The notes below the pieces were generated by a model. The model had not been told where the DNA came from. It worked only from the letters and a program-made list of their open reading frames with translations, and made no database searches. A stretch of DNA of 10,254 nucleotides from CAYGEY01 sp964349065. Its GTDB lineage: Bacteria > Patescibacteriota > Gracilibacteria > 1-14-2-50-48-13. Positions 6,359 to 10,254 of the stretch are shown here, one piece after another. The translations under genes and the position numbers were made by a program. The number at the start of each line of letters is the position of its first letter. Positions within the stretch are counted from its first letter, which is position 1. The DNA is taken from positions 1 through 10,254 of the forward strand of contig CAYGEY010000027.1 in assembly GCA_964349065.1 (NCBI GenBank), read 5' to 3'.

Positions 6359-7192
6359 ATGCATCCTCTCAGATTTGTACTGATCCTAGCTATTACAGCT
6401 CTTGCTATTTCACTTGTAAGCTTCCTTTTACTTGGATTAACCGGCTTTCTTAGCATACTCACATTAATTATTCTTGGTTATGTTTTATTATATTTCCAAG
6501 CAACCCACTTTATTATAGCAAGCACCCTAGCCACATTTGCCAAGGAAGATAAATATAGCGCACTCCACCAAACCGTCAAAGAAATCTCAACACATCTCAA
6601 AGTATCTATTCCAAAGGTATATATATCACCATCACCTCAACCAAATGCACTCCTTGTCGGCCACGAAAACAACACAACACTCTTAATCACCAGAGGGCTT
6701 TTAGAAATGAAACATAATGACGAAGCCATTGCACTCATTACCCTTGCTCTGGCATACACAAAACAAGATTTATTTTTCCATACGTATGTCATCGCCTTTG
6801 CAAGTATCTTCACCAAAGTTGCACAACTTGGACAATTTTCTATCCTTCGCCCGGTCAAGAGAAGGGAAAAGGGCAACAGTTTTGGAGCCTTGCTATTCTT
6901 TATACTTGCCCCTTTTGCAGCTTTCTGTATAAAATTTGTAACAGATCCTACCAGACATTATAAAGCTGATTTCATAGCTGCAAGCTCAATACGAAAACCT
7001 GAAATCCTTGCAGAGAGCCTACAATATGTTGATGACCGAGTCGAAGACGACATCCCTCTCATTAATCCAAATCCAGCTACAGCCGCACTTTACGTCGTTC
7101 ACCCTTTTTCTCACAAGACCCTTTCATCATTTTTTGATACCCATCCGCCGCTCGAAACCCGGCTCCTCAAGCTACACAATATGTTAATCTAA
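6359..7192 (+). CDS. HtpX-like M48 family membrane protein, zinc site lost
   Basis: A 277-residue protein with the layout of an HtpX-type (M48) membrane protease. Two membrane helices lie near 5-25 and 28-48, PNAL is at 95-98 followed by a TTGLLE-like ITRGLLE (110-116), another hydrophobic pair lies near 143-158 and 177-195, a RHYKAD segment is at 199-204, and the conserved C-terminal THPPLETRL is at 261-269. The catalytic parts are gone. Where HtpX has DELxxVLAHELAHxxNxD this protein reads DEAIALITLALAYTKQD (121-137), so both zinc-binding His and the catalytic Glu are replaced by Leu, Tyr and Ala. The third ligand Glu of REYxAD is His200. It is therefore probably a non-proteolytic pseudoprotease acting as a membrane-bound binding or quality-control partner. 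The ATG at 6359 lacks a Shine-Dalgarno; an out-of-frame ATG sits 8 bp upstream. The SLH protein gene starts 8 bp after the TAA stop, so the two are surely one transcript. Confidence 0.85.
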   Translation: MHPLRFVLILAITALAISLVSFLLLGLTGFLSILTLIILGYVLLYFQATHFIIASTLATFAKEDKYSALHQTVKEISTHLKVSIPKVYISPSPQPNALLVGHENNTTLLITRGLLEMKHNDEAIALITLALAYTKQDLFFHTYVIAFASIFTKVAQLGQFSILRPVKRREKGNSFGALLFFILAPFAAFCIKFVTDPTRHYKADFIAASSIRKPEILAESLQYVDDRVEDDIPLINPNPATAALYVVHPFSHKTLSSFFDTHPPLETRLLKLHNMLI

Positions 7193-7200
7193 ATAATTTC

Positions 7201-9750
7201 ATGCGAAAATTCTCCATCCTCGTTATCCTACTCATATCAACATTGATTTGGGGAGGAGCTTTAACTATGCAAAAAGTTAAAGCCGAAGATAATTGTCCCG
7301 CACTTTCTCTCACGGACATTCCCTCCGGCCTGACGATGAAAGAAATATATTCTAATGATAAAACAGCAAAATACGCCATTAGAATGTATTGGAAAAATTC
7401 ATTTGATAATATCCCAACAACCACTGCAATTTTCAGAAAGACAACCAAACAAGCATTTGAAAAAATAGGGGAAGTAAGCGGAAATACAAATACATTTCTC
7501 GATACCAGGGCAAATGGCAAAGAAGGTGGATACATTTATTATTTAGAATCAACATATTTTTGTGGAGGGAAAATGACCTCAAAGCCACAAGTATTTTTGA
7601 TGAATGAACAAATGGATGCTTCAAAACCGACGTTCGATGCATTATTTCAAGACAGTCTTCATAATCTCATGGATAATGAAAGAATCTTCATAGCAGTTTC
7701 AGAATATGAATCCGCTATAAAAAACAGCAGCCTCAAAATATCCACATCTGAAGGGATTCAAATACCTAAGAAAATTTTTGCTACATACGGAAATGCACAT
7801 ACACAGTTCCTTGAAATCCATACTGACCAATTTGAAAAAGATACAGATCATGCACTCAGTTTAGAAGCTGAAAATTCTGCCGGCAACAAACTAACCATGT
7901 TCGGCTACCCGTTGACTGTTCTATCTCAAAAGAATGCATTCACCATTACCAGCCACAAACCGGGAAATACCATATCTCTCGGTACTCCATTTGTTGTCAC
8001 AGGATCCCTTACAAATAGTATAGGTACAGAAGTATCTTGGTCATATTCAACTGATAATGGTAATACATGGACGTCATTATCAAAAAGTCCAATTGATACA
8101 AATAATCTCACAAATACTGAAATAATTATTCCAAAGATACCCGTTCCACAAAACTTTATCATGCTCAAAGGGGAAGTTAATAATGCTCAAGGAGAAGCCA
8201 TTGCAAGAGATACTATTCCGCTTTTCATAGGTAACATAAAACTAAATATACAAAATAATGGAACGTTTACCGGCCCTGCATTTGGTAGTGTACAAATTGT
8301 AGATAGTTATACCGGCCAACCACTAAAATTCACAAAAGAATCTCCGGCATTTCAAGCAGACAAACCTACTTTTTTTACATTTGATGAAACGCCGATATTT
8401 TTTACAATTGCACCTGGTGATTATTTTTTAAGTTTGAGTAATTCAAATGCAGTTATTTTTCCGATATACCTAATTTCGAACCTACATTACTTTTTTTCAA
8501 ATGGAGAAGAAACTCGCTATTATATAACCTATACATTACCAATAGCCGCTTATATCGAACGTAGAACTGGATTAGATAACAATGATATATCAATTATTAA
8601 CGGCGAATTAGAGCCACAGGAGCTTGCAACACACGTCAACGCATTGAATGAAACGATAAGGATAAGAGCACTTCCACCAATAGCAAAAAACACGAATGAA
8701 ACCGAAAATCAGGAATCATTACTACGACCTGCTCTACCAGTATCAGTTGGCCTCACGCTCTGTACGCCACTAGGCCGTTGTACTCTCGACAAATATGCCA
8801 CTACCGAAGCCAAAGAAGTAAAGATCACATTCGAAAGTGCATTTCAAAACTTTACTTCAGATGCATTTTTTCAGACAATTGGGTTCAAGGACACAAGCCC
8901 GAGAAATTATCTTACTATTGATAACAAATTTCTCATCTATCTTCCAAATAACCTTCAGAATGAGCTCAATGACAAGGATGAAATAATCATAAGAAAGGTT
9001 GCTTATCCTAATAACGAGGAAATCTATTCTATCACTTTACCATATGCACTTGTGACGTTTATATACCAAAACGGGTATATGCTCTCTATAGAGAGCCTAA
9101 GTGGCAAAGATTCTTGCATTGGTTCATTGAACTTAAAAACATCCGGTCAAAGTACCCCAATGCTCTCTATTTGTCAGAATATCACCCTTAAAGCGATGCT
9201 TTTCCCGCAAACCAGGTTTGATATTGGCATTTCTACTACGTCAACCACAGATGAAAAAGTTTTCACAGAAAGTAAAACAACTGACCCTCTGGCAAATATT
9301 ACGCGTGGGGAACTGGCATATATGATTTCTCGAAGCGTGTTTTTCCCGACAGGTCAGTACCAGAATAACACAAGCACCTTTGCAGACTTACCGGAAACAC
9401 ATCAATATGCCAAATACCTCTTGGGTATGGTGGCGTATTATGTCATGAGCGGAGATTCATCAACATCAAAGATTATATTAAGGCCGGATGATCCGGTTAC
9501 AAGAGTAGAAGCATTAAAAATTATTATTAAATCAATTGGTGGGCTCCCATATACAAGTGCTACGACACTGCCTTTCGTAGATATTGATAATAAAGAATGG
9601 TATTACAAATACATTCTGCAAGCATATGCTAACAATGCGATAAAGGGCTACACAGAGAACGGGAAAATGTACTTTAAGCCGAAAAACCCGATAACAAAAA
9701 GTGAAGTGGTTGCTTTAATTAAACAGTTATTGGGAGCAAAGTTGAAGTAA
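7201..9750 (+). CDS. Secreted S-layer homology (SLH) domain surface protein (849 aa)
   Basis: The N-terminus is a clear signal peptide: MRKF, a hydrophobic core through residue about 22, and a likely cut after KVKA (about residue 29). Residues about 35-140 look like a fibronectin type III-type fold, with further beta-rich Ig-like segments to about 345 (one contains WSYSTDNGNTWTSL) and more beta-rich modules of no family I know up to about 690. The C-terminus is an SLH anchor. A truncated first repeat carries only the TRGE motif (701-704). A full second repeat starts at FADLPETHQYAKYLL (727) and ends DPVTRVEALKII. A full third repeat starts at FVDIDNKEWYYKYIL (792) and ends NPITKSEVVALI. SLH domains usually bind pyruvylated cell-wall polymers, so the protein should sit on the cell surface. 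A few cysteines in the mature part (for example LCTPLGRC) may form disulfides. It is co-directional with the HtpX-like gene 8 bp upstream and ends 1 bp from the convergent small membrane protein gene. Confidence 0.9.
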   Translation: MRKFSILVILLISTLIWGGALTMQKVKAEDNCPALSLTDIPSGLTMKEIYSNDKTAKYAIRMYWKNSFDNIPTTTAIFRKTTKQAFEKIGEVSGNTNTFLDTRANGKEGGYIYYLESTYFCGGKMTSKPQVFLMNEQMDASKPTFDALFQDSLHNLMDNERIFIAVSEYESAIKNSSLKISTSEGIQIPKKIFATYGNAHTQFLEIHTDQFEKDTDHALSLEAENSAGNKLTMFGYPLTVLSQKNAFTITSHKPGNTISLGTPFVVTGSLTNSIGTEVSWSYSTDNGNTWTSLSKSPIDTNNLTNTEIIIPKIPVPQNFIMLKGEVNNAQGEAIARDTIPLFIGNIKLNIQNNGTFTGPAFGSVQIVDSYTGQPLKFTKESPAFQADKPTFFTFDETPIFFTIAPGDYFLSLSNSNAVIFPIYLISNLHYFFSNGEETRYYITYTLPIAAYIERRTGLDNNDISIINGELEPQELATHVNALNETIRIRALPPIAKNTNETENQESLLRPALPVSVGLTLCTPLGRCTLDKYATTEAKEVKITFESAFQNFTSDAFFQTIGFKDTSPRNYLTIDNKFLIYLPNNLQNELNDKDEIIIRKVAYPNNEEIYSITLPYALVTFIYQNGYMLSIESLSGKDSCIGSLNLKTSGQSTPMLSICQNITLKAMLFPQTRFDIGISTTSTTDEKVFTESKTTDPLANITRGELAYMISRSVFFPTGQYQNNTSTFADLPETHQYAKYLLGMVAYYVMSGDSSTSKIILRPDDPVTRVEALKIIIKSIGGLPYTSATTLPFVDIDNKEWYYKYILQAYANNAIKGYTENGKMYFKPKNPITKSEVVALIKQLLGAKLK

Positions 9751-9751
9751 T

Positions 9752-10000
9752 TTACTGCATTTCTATTGAAGTTTTTTCCACACTTTTTCCTTCACTTGAT
9801 TGGAGTTCCGCGCTTCGGACGCCGAAGTAGAAGGCTACGACAGAGATTACAATCATATTCATGGTTTCTGGGATGACTTTCCCCATAAACATTTGGATAA
9901 AGACTGCTACGAAATAGACCACGAGGGTCGTAATCGTGATCAGTGAGCGTACAGAGCCTTTTGGTAGACCAAGAGGTCCGGGAGTTTTGTTTGGAAACAT
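9752..10000 (-). CDS. Small two-helix membrane protein (82 aa)
   Basis: A short N-terminal segment PGPLGLPKGSVRSLIT leads into a membrane helix at about 18-38, a tight turn with GKVIPET, a second helix at about 44-61 ending FYFGVRSAE, and a polar, charged C-tail. The combination LPKGSVRxLIT ... FYFGxRxAE is a pattern I recall from small, uncharacterised two-helix proteins in many bacteria; no function is established to my knowledge. Both ends probably face the cytoplasm, given the Lys/Arg flanking TM1 and after TM2. It has its own extended -10 promoter and no Shine-Dalgarno before the ATG. The stop (TAA) lies 1 bp from the stop of the SLH gene on the other strand. Confidence 0.75.
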   Translation of the reverse strand: MFPNKTPGPLGLPKGSVRSLITITTLVVYFVAVFIQMFMGKVIPETMNMIVISVVAFYFGVRSAELQSSEGKSVEKTSIEMQ

Positions 10001-10025
10001 AATTTTGTTTTAGTTACTAGTAAGA

Positions 10026-10054
10026 ATTATAGCACAGAAGTATGTCAATTACAA
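10026..10054 (-). promoter_or_regulatory. Extended -10 promoter of the small membrane protein gene
   Basis: On the minus strand TGCTATAAT (10034-10026) is an extended -10 with a perfect TATAAT (10031-10026). TTGTAA (10054-10049) lies 17 bp upstream as a 4-of-6 -35 box. Expected start is near 10019, a leader of about 19 bases before the ATG at 10000. A TTGACA also occurs nearby but only 11 bp from the -10, too close to serve as its -35. Confidence 0.6.
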
Positions 10055-10161
10055 ATTAAGGTAAAGCTCTATTCATAATCGGGGAAGAGAGTCATTACTT
10101 TATATTAATCTAATAATTCATAAAACAGGGTACCTCCCCAACAACTCCTCACAACTCACTT

Positions 10162-10193
10162 TAACTTTGGACAATGTATCTTGTCCAAAGTTA
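10162..10193. repeat. 13-bp perfect inverted repeat, possible operator
   Basis: TAACTTTGGACAA (10162-10174) is exactly mirrored by TTGTCCAAAGTTA (10181-10193) around a 6-base spacer. It covers the -35 and most of the spacer of a rightward promoter-like pair, which is what an operator would do. It could also fold as an RNA hairpin, but neither side is followed by a clean T-tract, so a terminator is less likely. Just before it the 7-mer ACAACTC occurs twice, 10 bp apart (10141-10147, 10151-10157). Confidence 0.55.
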
Positions 10194-10197
10194 TAAT
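10168..10197 (+). promoter_or_regulatory. Rightward promoter-like pair inside the palindrome
   Basis: TGGACA (10168-10173, 5 of 6 against TTGACA) and a perfect TATAAT (10192-10197) are separated by 18 bp. No open frame follows before the window ends, so the gene it would drive starts beyond 10254. Confidence 0.4.
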
Positions 10198-10217
10198 CTT
10201 TGTTTATTCATACATAT

Positions 10218-10243
10218 AGGTACATAGACCATATAATGTACCT
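10218..10243. repeat. 8-bp inverted repeat at the window end
   Basis: AGGTACAT (10218-10225) is mirrored by ATGTACCT (10236-10243) around 10 bases that contain part of a second TATAAT. It lies some 20 bp downstream of the start predicted for the rightward promoter, so it would be in that leader. GGTACCT also occurs upstream near 10130. The role is unknown. Confidence 0.35.
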
Positions 10244-10254
10244 TTAGATATATC

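Noticed and set aside
6359..7192. Treating the HtpX-like gene as a decayed pseudogene
   Set aside because: The frame is uninterrupted, membrane helices and the PNAL and THPPLETRL motifs are intact, and it sits in a tight operon; loss is confined to the metal site.
9813..9827. CTTCGG-ACG-CCGAAG hairpin as a terminator for the SLH gene
   Set aside because: It is about 60 bp past the stop, inside the small membrane protein's coding sequence, and no T-tract follows on either strand.
1..10254. Recoded UGA (glycine) as in Gracilibacteria/Absconditabacteria
   Set aside because: Seven intact genes totalling about 3,000 codons, including glycine-rich AlaRS motifs, contain no in-frame TGA, so nothing calls for code 25. 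None of the genes uses TGA as a stop either, but that is expected in AT-rich genomes.
1..10254. CRISPR array, insertion sequence or prophage
   Set aside because: No regularly spaced repeats, transposase, integrase or phage structural genes are visible on either strand.

Overview
The window looks like part of a small bacterial genome from an uncultivated lineage, most plausibly the Candidate Phyla Radiation (Patescibacteria; Peregrinibacteria-like groups fit). This is inference from four signs. DNA is AT-rich. The alanyl-tRNA synthetase carries the motif variants I associate with CPR enzymes (KCFRTNDIDDVG in place of the usual RAGGKHND type, and GAQGPCGPDTE). A surface protein with S-layer homology domains sits next to a degenerate HtpX-like membrane protein. 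No protein start has a convincing Shine-Dalgarno sequence. All seven protein genes end in TAA (six) or TAG (one) and about 3,000 codons are read without an in-frame TGA, so the standard bacterial code fits and the UGA=Gly code of Gracilibacteria/Absconditabacteria does not.

Layout. Positions 1-237 (minus strand) hold the 5' end of one tRNA, cut by the window edge, and a complete initiator tRNA-fMet with encoded CCA, with a GC-rich hairpin between them. Positions 509-2860 (plus) hold two adjacent paralogous genes of a family I do not recognise: a shared N-terminal domain of about 125 residues followed by one (first gene) or two (second gene) copies of a roughly 100-residue repeat marked by a WK pair and a TGFRF signature. 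The second gene runs 56 bp into the convergent 3' end of the next gene. Positions 2805-6102 (minus) hold alaS and, 22 bp downstream of it, a LOG/SLOG-type nucleotide-binding protein that also has its own extended -10 promoter abutting its start codon. The 6103-6358 gap carries a 119-bp imperfect palindrome and a promoter reading right.

Positions 6359-9750 (plus) are a two-gene unit: an HtpX-like membrane protein that has lost its zinc site, then 8 bp later an 849-residue secreted protein with beta-rich domains and C-terminal SLH domains. A two-helix membrane protein (9752-10000, minus) converges on it with a 1-bp gap. The last 254 bp are non-coding and hold its promoter, a 13-bp perfect palindrome overlapping a rightward promoter, and a second inverted repeat; the gene they would serve lies outside the window.

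Functionally the window mixes translation housekeeping (tRNA-fMet, AlaRS), an envelope pair (pseudo-HtpX plus SLH protein) and an undescribed paralogous pair. The paralogous pair and the inactive HtpX-like protein are the most interesting items.
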